Shown here one piece after another: positions 40,910 through 50,757 of a stretch of 64,000 bases of DNA. Source of the stretch: Rhodococcus sp. 14-1411-2a (GTDB taxonomy: Bacteria > Actinomycetota > Actinomycetes > Mycobacteriales > Mycobacteriaceae); NCBI RefSeq assembly GCF_002259485.1, contig NZ_NPGA01000015.1, positions 602,001 to 666,000 of the forward strand. The letters are read 5' to 3'. Within the stretch, counting starts at the first letter, position 1. Each line of letters begins with the position of its first letter. Below the pieces are notes generated by a model that saw nothing but the letters and a program-made list of their open reading frames with translations, searched no databases and was not told where the DNA came from. The position numbers and the translations under genes were made by a program.

Positions 40910-42697
40910 CTACGAGTAGATGGCTTCGATGTCGCTGCCGCGCTCGGCATGAATGATGTTGCGCTTGAGCTTCATCGTCGGGGTGAGCTCACCGGTTTCG
41001 ACGGTGAAGTCGTTCTCGAGGATCGTGTACTTCTTGATCTGCTCCGGGTTCGAGACCTTCTTGTTGGCCTCGGCGACGGCCTTGTCGATCTCGGCGACCA
41101 TCTCGGGGTTCTTGGACAATTCGGAGAACGGAATGTCCGCGGACAGGTTGTGCCGCTCGAGCCAGCCGGGCAGTGCTTCCGGGTCGAGGGTGATGAGCGC
41201 ACCGATGAACGGCTTGGCGTCGCCCACGACGAGGCACTGGCTGATGATCGCGTTCGCGCGGAGGGCGTCCTCGAGCACTGCGGGGGCGACGTTCTTGCCA
41301 CCCGCGGTCACGATGATCTCCTTCTTGCGGCCGGTGATCGAGACGTAGCCTTCCTGGTCGATGGCACCGAGGTCGCCGGTGTGGAACCAGCCGTCGACGA
41401 TGGCCTCGGAGGTGGCCTTCTCGTTGTGCCAGTAGCCGCTGAACACGACCGGTCCCTTGAGCAGCAGTTCGCCGTCCTCGGCGACCTTCACCGAGTGGCC
41501 GTCGATGGGCTTGCCGACGGTGCCGACGCGCTGTTCCTTGGTGGTGTTGACGGTGATGGCCGCGCTGGTCTCGGTCAGGCCGTAGCCCTCGTAGACCGGG
41601 ACGCCCGCACCGCGGAAGAAGTGGCCGAGGCGGGCACCGAGAGGTCCACCACCGGACACCGCGCGGGTGCAGTTGCCGCCGAGTGCGGCGCGCAGCTTGG
41701 AGTACACGAGCTTGTCGAACACCGTGTGCTTGAGGTTCAGAACCAGCCCGGCTCCGCCCTTCTCCTGGGCCTCGCTCCACTCGATGGCCGTCGCGGCGGC
41801 CTTGTCGAAGATGGAACCCTTGCCGCCGTCGTGTGCCTTCTGCTTGGCGGAGTTGTAGACCTTCTCGAACACACGCGGCACCGACAGGATGAAGTCCGGC
41901 TTGAACACGGCGAACTGATCCACCAGCGTCGTCACGTCCGAGGTGTGTCCGACGGTGACCTTGGACTCGAACGAGCCGAACGAGACGGCGCGGGCGAACA
42001 CGTGCGCCATCGGGAGGAACATCAGTGTGCGGTTGCCCTCCTTCATCGAGTCGTGCAGCGCGATCTGGGTGGCCTGCACCTCGGCGTAGAAGTTGGCGTG
42101 CGTGAGCTGAACGCCCTTGGGCCGTCCGGTGGTGCCCGAGGTGTAGATCAGGGTCGCGGGCGATGCCGCGCTGACCTGATGGCGTCGTGCATGCAGTTCC
42201 TCGTCGCTGACCGAGGCTCCGCGGGTGGTCAGCTCGTCGATGGCTCCGGCGTCGATCTGCAGAACCTCACGCAGATCCTTGGCACCCTCGGTGACCTCTT
42301 TGAGGTTCGAGGCGTGCGCTGCGGTCTCGACGACGAGCAACTTGGTGGCGGAGTCCTCGAGAATCCACTGCGCCTGGTCGGCGGAGGAGGTCTCGTAGAT
42401 CGCGACGGTGCAGCCACCTGCGGACCAGATGGCGTAGTCGAGGACGACCCACTCATAGCGCGTCGCGCTGAGGATCGCGACACGGTCGCCGAGTTCGATA
42501 CCGGAGGCGATCAGTCCCTTGGCTGCTGCCGCGACCTCGGTCGCGAAGCGAGCTGCGGTGACATCGGTCCAGTTGCCGTTCACCAGACGTTGGAAGGGTA
42601 CGAAGTTGGGCGATTCCTTCTCGTACCTGTAGACGGTGTCGGCCATGGATGCGTCGTCAGGAATGGTGAACGACGCCGGCACAGAATATTCGCGCAC
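40910..42697 (-). CDS. Long-chain fatty acid-CoA ligase (FadD15-like)
   Basis: 595 residues from GTG 42697, after AAGGGG. The AMP-binding P-loop is LIYTSGTTGRPKGVQLTH, then YEGYGLTETSA, DGWFHTGDLG and the C-terminal GELTPTMKLKR, with the FACS segment ITGRKKEIIVTAGGKNVAP. It activates fatty acids to acyl-CoA using ATP. The type with an N-terminal SMADTVYRYEKE and large size matches the FadD15/AAE15 group. It stands alone between a terminator and a 277-base promoter gap shared with deaD. Confidence 0.92.
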   Translation of the reverse strand: MREYSVPASFTIPDDASMADTVYRYEKESPNFVPFQRLVNGNWTDVTAARFATEVAAAAKGLIASGIELGDRVAILSATRYEWVVLDYAIWSAGGCTVAIYETSSADQAQWILEDSATKLLVVETAAHASNLKEVTEGAKDLREVLQIDAGAIDELTTRGASVSDEELHARRHQVSAASPATLIYTSGTTGRPKGVQLTHANFYAEVQATQIALHDSMKEGNRTLMFLPMAHVFARAVSFGSFESKVTVGHTSDVTTLVDQFAVFKPDFILSVPRVFEKVYNSAKQKAHDGGKGSIFDKAAATAIEWSEAQEKGGAGLVLNLKHTVFDKLVYSKLRAALGGNCTRAVSGGGPLGARLGHFFRGAGVPVYEGYGLTETSAAITVNTTKEQRVGTVGKPIDGHSVKVAEDGELLLKGPVVFSGYWHNEKATSEAIVDGWFHTGDLGAIDQEGYVSITGRKKEIIVTAGGKNVAPAVLEDALRANAIISQCLVVGDAKPFIGALITLDPEALPGWLERHNLSADIPFSELSKNPEMVAEIDKAVAEANKKVSNPEQIKKYTILENDFTVETGELTPTMKLKRNIIHAERGSDIEAIYS

Positions 42698-42974
42698 TGC
42701 TGGACCCCTTACGGAAAAATAGCGTGGTAGTTGTGCATTTCATCACATTCGAGGCCGTGGCGCACCATCCGGGGTGTCCGGTTTGTCGACTTTGCCGCGA
42801 GTCCGGGGGAGTTGAGTGTGACTCGGGGTACAACTTAACCGTCCGCAGTCGCGTTCGGGTGTGGGGTCGCCGGTGTGAGGCCGCTCGCACCGCAGGCCGT
42901 CGTGACCGTTTTCGTCACCTGATCAGCGTAGAAGGGTTCGCAGGGCCCGAGCAGGTACTAAACTCGTGCGACAT
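42698..42974. promoter_or_regulatory. Divergent promoter region between fadD and deaD
   Basis: About 277 bases without a gene. A possible -10 for deaD is TAAACT at 42959-42964, only 10 bases before the ATG at 42975 and immediately before the GTG at 42966, which would give a nearly leaderless transcript. AGTTG (42809-42813) and CAACT (42830-42834) form a short inverted repeat in the middle. No other strong signal is seen. Confidence 0.4.
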
Positions 42975-44753
42975 ATGAGCACTTCAGAAACTGAACAGGA
43001 TGCCGCCGTGACGTCCGACGAGACGAATTCGCCCCCGCAGGAGTCCGCCGTTCCAGCGGGCGACGACATCACCTTCGCCGACCTCGGGATCGACGAGCGG
43101 GTCCTGAAGGCCCTCCGCGATGTCGGCTACGAGAGCCCGTCGCCCATTCAGGCGGCCACCATTCCGCCGCTGATGGCGGGCAACGACGTCGTCGGACTCG
43201 CGCAGACCGGAACCGGCAAGACCGCCGCGTTCGCGGTGCCGATCCTCTCGCGTCTCGACGTCTCGCGTCGGGTGCCGCAGGCCCTGGTACTGGCCCCGAC
43301 CCGTGAGCTGGCGCTCCAGGTCGCCGAGGCGTTCGGCAAGTACGCCACCCACATTCCAGGTCTGCACATCCTGCCGATCTACGGCGGTCAGGCGTACGGC
43401 ATTCAGCTCTCCGGTCTGCGCAAGGGCGCACAGATCATCGTCGGTACTCCCGGCCGCGTCATCGACCATCTCGAGAAGGGCACCCTCGACCTGTCCGGGC
43501 TCGAGTACCTGGTGCTCGACGAGGCCGACGAGATGCTCAAGATGGGTTTCCAGGAGGACGTCGAGCGCATCCTCTCCGATACCCCGGAGTACAAGCAGGT
43601 CGCGTTGTTCTCGGCCACGATGCCTGCCGCGATTCGCAAGATCTCCAAGCAGTACCTGCACGATCCGGTGGAGATCACCGTCAAGACCAAGACGTCGACG
43701 GCACCGAACATCACCCAGCGGTACGTCCAGGTGGCCCATCAGCGCAAGCTCGAAGCACTGACTCGAATCTTCGAGGTCGAAGAGTTCGAGGCGATGATCA
43801 TGTTCGTGCGCACCAAGCAGGCCACCGAGGAGCTCGCCGAGAAGTTGCGTGCGCGGGGCTTCTCGGCCGCGGCGATCAACGGCGACATCGTGCAGGCTCA
43901 GCGTGAGCGCACCATCGGTCAACTGAAGAACGGTCAGATCGACATTCTGGTGGCCACCGACGTGGCTGCCCGTGGTCTCGACGTCGACCGCATCTCGCAC
44001 GTCATCAACTACGACATCCCGCACGACACCGAGTCCTACGTGCACCGCATCGGTCGTACCGGCCGAGCGGGTCGCGCCGGTCAGGCACTGCTGTTCGTCG
44101 CACCGCGCGAGCGGCACCTGCTCAAGGCCATCGAGCGTGCGACGCGTCAGCCGATCACCGAGATGCAGCTGCCGAGCGTCGACGACGTCAACGCGCAGCG
44201 CGTGACCAAGTTCAAGGACTCCATCACCGAGAGCCTGGGCAACGAGAACCTGGCGCTGTTCCGTCGTCTCATCGAGGACTACGAGCGCGAGCACGACGTC
44301 CCCTTGGTCGACATCGCAGCCGCGCTGGCCATTCAGTCCCGCGACGGCGAAGCGTTCTTGCTCAAGCCCGAGCCGCCCGCCCCGCCGCGGGCACCGCGCG
44401 AGCCTCGCGAACCGAGACCACCGCGCACGTTCGACGAGGACGCGGCCAGCTCGCACCACCGCAAGACCGGCCAGGAGATGGCGACCTACCGCATCAGCGT
44501 CGGCAAGCGGCATCACGTCGCCCCGGGAGCGATCGTCGGCGCCATCGCCAACGAAGGCGGTCTGCGCCGAAGCGACTTCGGCCATATCAGCATTCGGCCC
44601 GATCACTCGTTGGTGGAGTTGCCGGCCGACCTCGCCGACGAGACCGTCGAGGCGTTGCGCCGCACCCGCATCAGTGGCGTACTGATCCAGCTGCAACCCG
44701 ATTCCGGTCCTCCCGGACGCAGCGGTGGCGGGAAGTACAAGGGGCGGCGCTAG
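42975..44753 (+). CDS. deaD: DEAD-box ATP-dependent RNA helicase
   Basis: 592 residues from ATG 42975; GTG 42966 adds three residues and could serve as a leaderless start. Q-motif in YESPSPIQ, Walker A AQTGTGKT at 76-83, PTRELA, VLDEADEML, SATMP, then the second RecA domain with ATDVAARGLDVDRI and HRIGRTGRAGRAG. After a Pro/Arg-rich linker (PPRAPREPREPRPP) comes a DbpA-like RNA-binding domain (TYRISVGKRHHVAPGAIVGA). It remodels structured RNA in ribosome assembly, decay and cold adaptation. In M. tuberculosis, Rv1253 (deaD) holds the same relative position. Confidence 0.95.
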   Translation: MSTSETEQDAAVTSDETNSPPQESAVPAGDDITFADLGIDERVLKALRDVGYESPSPIQAATIPPLMAGNDVVGLAQTGTGKTAAFAVPILSRLDVSRRVPQALVLAPTRELALQVAEAFGKYATHIPGLHILPIYGGQAYGIQLSGLRKGAQIIVGTPGRVIDHLEKGTLDLSGLEYLVLDEADEMLKMGFQEDVERILSDTPEYKQVALFSATMPAAIRKISKQYLHDPVEITVKTKTSTAPNITQRYVQVAHQRKLEALTRIFEVEEFEAMIMFVRTKQATEELAEKLRARGFSAAAINGDIVQAQRERTIGQLKNGQIDILVATDVAARGLDVDRISHVINYDIPHDTESYVHRIGRTGRAGRAGQALLFVAPRERHLLKAIERATRQPITEMQLPSVDDVNAQRVTKFKDSITESLGNENLALFRRLIEDYEREHDVPLVDIAAALAIQSRDGEAFLLKPEPPAPPRAPREPREPRPPRTFDEDAASSHHRKTGQEMATYRISVGKRHHVAPGAIVGAIANEGGLRRSDFGHISIRPDHSLVELPADLADETVEALRRTRISGVLIQLQPDSGPPGRSGGGKYKGRR

Positions 44754-44758
44754 CGCAC

Positions 44759-44798
44759 GTGCACGGCACTTCGTAGCCCACTACGAGTTTCCACGCAC
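44759..44798. repeat. Dispersed palindrome, diverged copy
   Basis: Left arm 44759-44776 pairs with right arm 44781-44798 at 13 of 18 positions around the four-base loop CCCA. On the reverse strand the arm reads GTGCGTGGAAACTCGTAG, matching the copy at 48418 (GTGAGTGGAAACTCG). It is in the 95-base gap after deaD and before paoA, where it could terminate deaD. Confidence 0.5.
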
Positions 44799-44848
44799 GA
44801 CCCAAGCGCGAGCGTTTGGTGGCCGAGGCCGCGGGTATCCGCCCGTGC

Positions 44849-45349
44849 ATGACCAACGTCACTCTCCGTGTCAACGGGACCGACCGCGCTTTCGACTGCG
44901 ATACCCGAACCACCCTGCTCGACGCTCTCCGCGAGAACCTGGACCTGATCGGTGCCAAGAAGGGGTGTGACCACGGGCAGTGTGGGGCCTGCACGGTGCT
45001 GGTGGACGGACGGCGGATCAACAGCTGCCTGACGTTCGCAGTGGCGCAGCAGGATCGTGAGATCACCACGGTCGAGGGGTTGGCCGACGCCGACACCCTG
45101 CACCCCGTGCAGCAGGCCTTCGTCGATCGCGACGCGTTCCAGTGCGGGTACTGCACATCCGGGCAGATCTGTTCGGCGGTCGCGGTGATCGAAGAGGCCA
45201 AGCAGGGATGGCCCAGCGCGGTCACCGAGGACATCGAGGGTGCCGACGTCGAACTCGATCCCGACGAAATACGAGAACGTATGAGCGGCAACCTCTGTCG
45301 TTGCGGTGCCTACTGCAATATCGTGTCGGCCGTACGGGACGCGTCGTGA
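44849..45349 (+). CDS. paoA: Aldehyde oxidoreductase (xanthine-dehydrogenase family), 2Fe-2S subunit
   Basis: 166 residues from ATG 44849 (the frame upstream has no coding character). Two clusters are predicted: the ferredoxin type with GCDHGQCGACTVLVDG and SCLTF, and the C-terminal type with FQCGYCTSGQ and LCRCGAYC. It carries electrons from the molybdenum subunit to the FAD subunit. There is no N-terminal Tat signal, unlike E. coli PaoA (YagT), so the complex is probably cytoplasmic. The next gene starts inside its stop (GTGA at 45346-45349). Confidence 0.9.
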   Translation: MTNVTLRVNGTDRAFDCDTRTTLLDALRENLDLIGAKKGCDHGQCGACTVLVDGRRINSCLTFAVAQQDREITTVEGLADADTLHPVQQAFVDRDAFQCGYCTSGQICSAVAVIEEAKQGWPSAVTEDIEGADVELDPDEIRERMSGNLCRCGAYCNIVSAVRDAS

Positions 45350-46341
45350 AGACCTTCGAGTACGACGCAGCCACCGCCGTCGACGACGCCGTGGCCCGCC
45401 TCGCCGAGAACGAGAACGCGATGCTGCTCGGCGGGGGAACCAACCTCGTGGACCTGATGAAACTCGGAGTCGTGGGCCCGACGACGCTGATCGACGTGAC
45501 GCGACTTCCGTTGCACGACATCGACGTATCCGACGACGGCTCGCTTCGTGTCGGTTCCGGCGTGAGCAACAGTGATCTCGCGGTACACCCGGTGGTGCGT
45601 CAGCGTTATCCGGTGCTCTCGCGGGCGGTGCTGGCCGGTGCCTCGGGTCAGTTGCGCAACATGGCCACCACCGGCGGGAACCTGTTCCAGCGCACTCGGT
45701 GCGTGTACTTCATGGATGCATCGAAGCCGTGCAACAAGCGCGAACCCGGGTCGGGCTGCCCGGCCCGGACCGGTGAGCACCGCAACCTTGCCATCCTCGG
45801 GGCCTCGGAGGCCTGCGTGGCGACGCATCCCTCCGACATGGCGGTCGCGCTGTCCGCTCTCGACGCACGTGTGGTCGTGCGCGGAGTCGACGGAGAGCGC
45901 ACCCTCGCGATCGATGACTTCTATCGGCTACCCGGCGACGCGCCCGAGCGCGACAACACGGTCGCGCGGGACGAACTCGTCACGGCCATCGAGATACCGG
46001 CACCGGCGGACGGCACCGTCTCCACCTACCGCAAGGTGCGAGACCGGCAGTCCTACGCCTTCGCGATCGCCTCGGTCGCCGCCACTCTCGATGTCGAGGA
46101 CGGAATCGTGCGCGGGGTGTCGATCGCGCTGGGCGGTGTGGCGCACAAGCCGTGGCGGGCTCGCACGGCCGAGCACACGCTGCTCGGCGCGGCCGCCGAG
46201 GAGGCGTCGTTCCGGCGGGCCATCGCGTTGGAACTCGACGCAGCGGAACCGTTGCGCGACAACGCGTTCAAGATCCCACTGGTGACCAATCTCGTCACCC
46301 GCACCTTGGCGGAACTCACAGTGTCGGGAGACCGGTCATGA
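45346..46341 (+). CDS. paoB: Aldehyde oxidoreductase, FAD subunit with 4Fe-4S loop
   Basis: 331 residues from GTG 45346. LLGGGTNLVDLMKLGV and NMATTGGNLFQRT bind FAD, as in CO-dehydrogenase medium subunits. An inserted loop with RCVYFM, KPCNKR and GSGCPA supplies Cys residues for an extra 4Fe-4S cluster, as in PaoB (YagS) and 4-hydroxybenzoyl-CoA reductase. This marks the complex as the PaoABC type and not ordinary xanthine dehydrogenase. It overlaps both neighbours by four bases. Confidence 0.9.
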   Translation: MKTFEYDAATAVDDAVARLAENENAMLLGGGTNLVDLMKLGVVGPTTLIDVTRLPLHDIDVSDDGSLRVGSGVSNSDLAVHPVVRQRYPVLSRAVLAGASGQLRNMATTGGNLFQRTRCVYFMDASKPCNKREPGSGCPARTGEHRNLAILGASEACVATHPSDMAVALSALDARVVVRGVDGERTLAIDDFYRLPGDAPERDNTVARDELVTAIEIPAPADGTVSTYRKVRDRQSYAFAIASVAATLDVEDGIVRGVSIALGGVAHKPWRARTAEHTLLGAAAEEASFRRAIALELDAAEPLRDNAFKIPLVTNLVTRTLAELTVSGDRS

Positions 46342-48401
46342 CTGCATCGATCGGACAACCGATTCAGCGCACCGAATCGATCGCGAAGGTCACCGGCCGG
46401 GCTCGGTACGCCGCCGAGCAACCGCCGGCCGTCGGGCAGCTGTACGCCTGGTACGTGCCCGCGACAGTTCCTGCGGGCACGGTCGAACGAGTCGAACTGG
46501 ACGACGACCCCACGGTGCATGCGGTCGTCTGGCACGGCAACGCGGAGAAGCTGGGTGAGGTCGAGGACGCCGAACTGCATGTCCTGCAGTCGAACACCGT
46601 CGCGTACCGCGGTCAGATCGTGGCCGTCGTCGTGGCCGATACTCTTCAGGACGCCTGCGCCGCCGCAGCCCGAGTGCGGGTGCAGTACACCGATGTCCGC
46701 TCACCCGACAACACTTTGACGGCCGAGCACGGCTCGCTCTACGCACCCGAGTCCGTCAACGCCGGCTTTCCGACCGACGTGACGATCGGGGATCCCGATG
46801 CAGCGCTGAAGACTGCCGAGCATGTCGTCGACAACTGGTATTCCACCGCGCCGATGCACAACAGTCCGATGGAGCCGCATGCCACCACGGCGCAGTGGGC
46901 CGACGGCGTTCTGACGCTGTGGGACTCGACGCAGGCACCGTCGGGTGTGCAGGGCGATCTCGCCACGGCGTTCGACCTCGAGCCCGAGAACGTTCGCGTC
47001 GTCGCGGAGAACGTCGGCGGCGGTTTCGGAGCCAAGGGAAGTACTCGGCCCAATGCGATCCTCGCTGCGATGGCCGCGCGAGCCACCGGCCGCACCGTGA
47101 AATTGGTGCTGCCGAGGCAGGCGTTGTTCGATGTCGTCGGGTACCGCACTCCGACGCTCAATCACGTTCGTCTGGGCGCTGATTCGACCGGTGCGCTGCA
47201 GGCGATCGCGCACGATTCGTTCCAGCAGACCAGCACGATCTTCGAGTTCTGTGAGCAGACGGCGGAATCGACTCGGCACATCTATGCGGCCCCCAACCGT
47301 CGCACCACCCACCGTCTCGCGAAGCTGGACGTCGGAACGCCGCGGTGGATGCGGGCACCCGGCGAGGCACCCGGCATGTTCGCCGTCGAGACGGCCATCG
47401 ACGAATTGGCCGCGGCCACCGGCGTCGATCCGATCGAACTGCGCGTTCGCAACGAGCCGGACGTCGATCCCGCCAGTGGTAACCCGTTCAGCTCACGCAG
47501 TGTGGTGCAGTGCCTTCGCGAGGGTGCGGAGAAGTTCGGCTGGGACCGCCGCGATCCCACGCCCGGACAGCGTAGAGAAGGCAACACCCTCGTCGGCATA
47601 GGAGTCGCGACGGCCAGCTACCCGGTGTTGATCTCACCGAGTACCGCGTCGGCGCGAGTGGAGTCGGACGGCACGATCACGGTGTCCGTCGCCGCGTCGG
47701 ACATCGGTACCGGCGCGCGCACCGTGCTGCGACAAATTGCCGCCGATGCTCTCGAGGTCGATGCAGACAGCGTGACCGTCGAACTCGGCGACAGCGCTCT
47801 GCCGACCGCTCCGGGAGCCGGTGGGTCCTCGGGCACCTCGTCGTGGGGCTGGGCCGTCACCAAGGTCTGCCACTCGTTGAAGTCTCAGGGTTCGTACGAG
47901 CCGGGCAACTCCGCCGAGGCCGACACCACCGATGACGTCGAGGGGCAGAAGGAGCTGGCGCGCATGGCTTTCGGTGCCCAGTTCGCCGAGGTCGCGGTCG
48001 ACATCGACACCGGTGAGGTGCGGGTCCGCAGGATGCTCGGAGTCTTCGGCATCGGCGCGGTGATGAATCCTCGGCTGGCGAGGTCTCAGCTCATCGGCGG
48101 CATGACGTTCGGGCTCGGCATGGCGCTGATGGAGAACGGCATCACCGATCACGAGTTCGGCGGGTTCGCCAATCACGATCTCGCCGAGTACCACATCCCG
48201 GCGTGTGCGGACGTCACCGATCTCGAGGCCGTATGGGTCGAGGAGGTCGACACCGAACTCGCGCCGATGGGCGGCAAGGGAATCGGTGAGATCGGTGCGG
48301 TCGGATCCTCGGCGGCCATCGGCAATGCCGTCTACAACGCCACCGGCGTCCGAGTCCGCGACCTGCCGATCACCCTGGACAAGGTGCTGCCGCACCTCTA
48401 G
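46338..48401 (+). CDS. paoC: Aldehyde oxidoreductase, molybdenum-cofactor subunit
   Basis: 687 residues from ATG 46338. RTESIAKVTGRARYAAE starts the family, AENVGGGFGAKG and RAPGEAPGMFAVETAIDELA contact the cofactor, and GGKGIGEIGAVGSSAAIGNAV near the C-terminus has the catalytic Glu. It oxidises aldehydes (aromatic aldehydes in E. coli PaoC) to acids with water as oxygen donor. It is some tens of residues shorter than PaoC; the shortening seems to lie around residues 505-540, after SWGWAVTKVCHSL. No molybdenum-cofactor chaperone gene (PaoD/XdhC type) follows. Confidence 0.9.
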   Translation: MTASIGQPIQRTESIAKVTGRARYAAEQPPAVGQLYAWYVPATVPAGTVERVELDDDPTVHAVVWHGNAEKLGEVEDAELHVLQSNTVAYRGQIVAVVVADTLQDACAAAARVRVQYTDVRSPDNTLTAEHGSLYAPESVNAGFPTDVTIGDPDAALKTAEHVVDNWYSTAPMHNSPMEPHATTAQWADGVLTLWDSTQAPSGVQGDLATAFDLEPENVRVVAENVGGGFGAKGSTRPNAILAAMAARATGRTVKLVLPRQALFDVVGYRTPTLNHVRLGADSTGALQAIAHDSFQQTSTIFEFCEQTAESTRHIYAAPNRRTTHRLAKLDVGTPRWMRAPGEAPGMFAVETAIDELAAATGVDPIELRVRNEPDVDPASGNPFSSRSVVQCLREGAEKFGWDRRDPTPGQRREGNTLVGIGVATASYPVLISPSTASARVESDGTITVSVAASDIGTGARTVLRQIAADALEVDADSVTVELGDSALPTAPGAGGSSGTSSWGWAVTKVCHSLKSQGSYEPGNSAEADTTDDVEGQKELARMAFGAQFAEVAVDIDTGEVRVRRMLGVFGIGAVMNPRLARSQLIGGMTFGLGMALMENGITDHEFGGFANHDLAEYHIPACADVTDLEAVWVEEVDTELAPMGGKGIGEIGAVGSSAAIGNAVYNATGVRVRDLPITLDKVLPHL

Positions 48402-48417
48402 AGCGGCTTCGCCGCAG

Positions 48418-48472
48418 GTGAGTGGAAACTCGACCCCTGCTACGAAGTTCCGCGCACATGGGGCGCAGCCCC
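48418..48472. repeat. Dispersed palindrome, copy 2 with second small hairpin
   Basis: GTGAGTGGAAACTCG (48418-48432) and CGAAGTTCCGCGCAC (48443-48457) flank the same ten-base loop ACCCCTGCTA seen at 28644-28653, and are followed by GGGGCGCAGCCCC (48460-48472) where copy 1 has GCGGCGCAGCCGC. The arms pair at 11 of 15 positions. As with copy 1, it lies between convergent stops and ends 12-14 bases before the stop of the reverse-strand gene. Confidence 0.75.
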
Positions 48473-48484
48473 TCTACAGCCCCT

Positions 48485-49231
48485 CTAGGCCAATATGCGC
48501 TGCAGGAACTGGCGGGTACGGGGCTCCGTCGGGTTCACCAGCACCTGTTCCGGTGTGCCGCGTTCGAGGACGACGCCGTTCTCGATGAACAGCACCTGAT
48601 CGGCGACTTGCTGGGCGAAACGGATTTCGTGGGTGACGATCACCATCGTCCAGCCCTGCGCGGCAAGGCCTTTGATGACGGCCAGTACCTCGCCCACCAG
48701 TTCGGGATCGAGGGCTGAGGTGGGCTCGTCGAACAGCATCAGCTTGGGGCGCAGCGCTAGGGCTCGGGCGATTCCGACGCGTTGTTGCTGGCCTCCGGAC
48801 AGTTGGAACGGGTACTGGTCGGACTTGGCGTCGAGACCGATCTGGTCGAGGATCGCGTGCGCGTCACGGATGGCGTCGTCCTTGGCTCGCTTCTGCACGA
48901 TCACCGGTCCCTCGATGATGTTCTGCAGCACCGTCTTGTGTGGAAACAGGTTGTGGCTCTGGAACACCATGCCGCTCTGAGCGCGGAAGTGTCGGAGCTG
49001 CGCCGCGTTGACGGATTCTGCGAAATCCACCGACACGTCCCCGATGCGGATGATGCCTGCGTCGGCCTGATCGAGTGCGTTCAGTGTGCGCAGCACCGTG
49101 GTCTTGCCGGATCCGGACGGTCCGATGATGACGGTGACGGTGCCGGACGGCACGGTGAACGAGATGTCTTTCAACACCTCGAGTGGCCCGAAGGATTTCT
49201 TCAGTGCGGATACTTCCAGCAGGTCTGTCAT
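48485..49231 (-). CDS. Polar amino acid (cystine-type) ABC importer, ATP-binding subunit
   Basis: 248 residues from ATG 49231, overlapping the stop of the permease fusion gene by four bases. Walker A GPSGSGKT at 37-44, Q-loop [11 protein letters not shown], signature LSGGQ at 144-148, Walker [13 protein letters not shown] and switch His in IVTHEIRFA, all typical of the GlnQ/TcyC group (PAAT family). It powers uptake by the fused binding-protein/permease. Confidence 0.92.
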   Translation of the reverse strand: MTDLLEVSALKKSFGPLEVLKDISFTVPSGTVTVIIGPSGSGKTTVLRTLNALDQADAGIIRIGDVSVDFAESVNAAQLRHFRAQSGMVFQSHNLFPHKTVLQNIIEGPVIVQKRAKDDAIRDAHAILDQIGLDAKSDQYPFQLSGGQQQRVGIARALALRPKLMLFDEPTSALDPELVGEVLAVIKGLAAQGWTMVIVTHEIRFAQQVADQVLFIENGVVLERGTPEQVLVNPTEPRTRQFLQRILA

Positions 49232-50718
49232 TTGGCCACGTACCTGTCGAGTCGGACTTCGAGTTTGCCTTGGAAGAACGAGAGAACGATGCAGATCACC
49301 CAGTAGTAGAGCGCCGCAACGGTATACAGGGTGAAGAAGTCGAAGGTCGGTGCGGCCGCGAGTTGTGCGACGCGCAGCAGCTCGGTGACCAGGATGGTCG
49401 ATGCCAGGGAGGTGTCCTTGACCAGCGAGATCAGCGTGTTCGACAACGGTGGTACCGCGGTGCGCAGTGCTTGCGGAAGTACGATGCGCTGCAACGTGGT
49501 TCGGTAGCCCATCCCGATGGTCTGCGCGGCCTCCCACTGTCCCTTGGGCACGCTCAGTATCGCGGCCCGGATCACCTCGGCCGCGTAGCCACCGACATTG
49601 AGTGAGAACGCGACCACCGCGGCCGGGAACGGCGAGATCACGATGCCGAACTGCGGCAGCCCGTAGAAGATGATGAACAGCTGCAGCAGCAGGGGAGTGC
49701 CGCGGATGATCGAGACGTAGAACCGGGCGACCGCGGCGAGCGGTGCGATCGACGAGATCCGGGCCAGTGCGACCGCGAGGGCGATGACGAGTCCGATCAC
49801 GAAGCTGATGGCGGTGAGCGGAATGGTCATGGTGACAGTGGCTTTGAGCATCGGCCACAGGTTGTCGAGAACGAGCTGCGTTTTGGACGGTGCCGTCGAC
49901 GCTGCGTCGTCGCTCGTCGGAACCACGGTGTCGGCGGTCGGTGCGGCGACATCACTGCCGAAGTACTTGTTCGATATCTCGGCGATGGTGCCGTTCTCGC
50001 GCAGCGTGTCGATGGCGGTGTCGACCTCGTCCATCAACCCACTGTCCTTGCGGGCCACGAAGGATTGCAGCGTCGTGTCGCCGGTCTCGCCTGCGATCTT
50101 CACGCCGGTGTCGCCGGTCTGCTGCAGGTATTCGGCGATGGCGAGGGAGTCGTTGACGGTGGCGTCGACGCGGCCGTCCTTGACGAGAGTGACCGCCTGA
50201 ACGAATCCCTCGACGGCTTCGACGTTCGCGCCTGCGTTCGCCGCGACCTCGGCCCAGTTGCTCGTCGACGATTGCGCGGTGGTCTTGCCGGCCAGGTCGG
50301 CGAGAGAGGTGATGGTGGAGTCGTCTGCGGCGGTGAGGATCTGGCCTTCCGACACCGTGTACGGCGTGGACAGGTCGTAGGCCGACTGGCGCGCAGGAGT
50401 GATCGAGACCTGGTTGGCGATCAGATCGAAGCGTTGGGATTGCAGTCCGGCGAAGATCGAATCGAACGGGGTCTGCACGAAGTCGACGCGTACGCCCAAC
50501 TCGGCTCCGACGGCGTTGATGACGTCGATGTCGTATCCGGTGAGTTGTCCGTCCGCGCCCTGATAGCTGAACGGGCTGTAGGTGCCCTCGGTGCCGACGA
50601 CCAGTACGCCCTCGTCCTGCACCCGGTCCAGCAGCGACTGTGAGGACGAGCTGCAGCCGGACAACCCGAGGATGCCGATGAGAATCGCGACCAGAGCAAG
50701 AATCGATCTGCGCACCAT
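49228..50718 (-). CDS. Fused substrate-binding protein and permease of a cystine-type ABC importer
   Basis: 496 residues from ATG 50718. A lipoprotein-like signal ends LSGC (Cys22); residues about 30-265 are a type-3 binding domain ([21 protein letters not shown] shortened: [45 protein letters not shown]), closest by eye to cystine-binding TcyA/FliY. A short linker leads to a PAAT permease with five spans and the EAA loop [20 protein letters not shown]. The binding domain thus stays tethered on the outer face of its own channel. This fusion is known in other Gram-positive PAAT systems. Cystine as substrate is a moderate-confidence inference. Confidence 0.9.
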   Translation of the reverse strand: MVRRSILALVAILIGILGLSGCSSSSQSLLDRVQDEGVLVVGTEGTYSPFSYQGADGQLTGYDIDVINAVGAELGVRVDFVQTPFDSIFAGLQSQRFDLIANQVSITPARQSAYDLSTPYTVSEGQILTAADDSTITSLADLAGKTTAQSSTSNWAEVAANAGANVEAVEGFVQAVTLVKDGRVDATVNDSLAIAEYLQQTGDTGVKIAGETGDTTLQSFVARKDSGLMDEVDTAIDTLRENGTIAEISNKYFGSDVAAPTADTVVPTSDDAASTAPSKTQLVLDNLWPMLKATVTMTIPLTAISFVIGLVIALAVALARISSIAPLAAVARFYVSIIRGTPLLLQLFIIFYGLPQFGIVISPFPAAVVAFSLNVGGYAAEVIRAAILSVPKGQWEAAQTIGMGYRTTLQRIVLPQALRTAVPPLSNTLISLVKDTSLASTILVTELLRVAQLAAAPTFDFFTLYTVAALYYWVICIVLSFFQGKLEVRLDRYVAK

Positions 50719-50757
50719 CTGCGCCCGCTTTCGCCGTATGTACGAGTGGAGCAAAAC

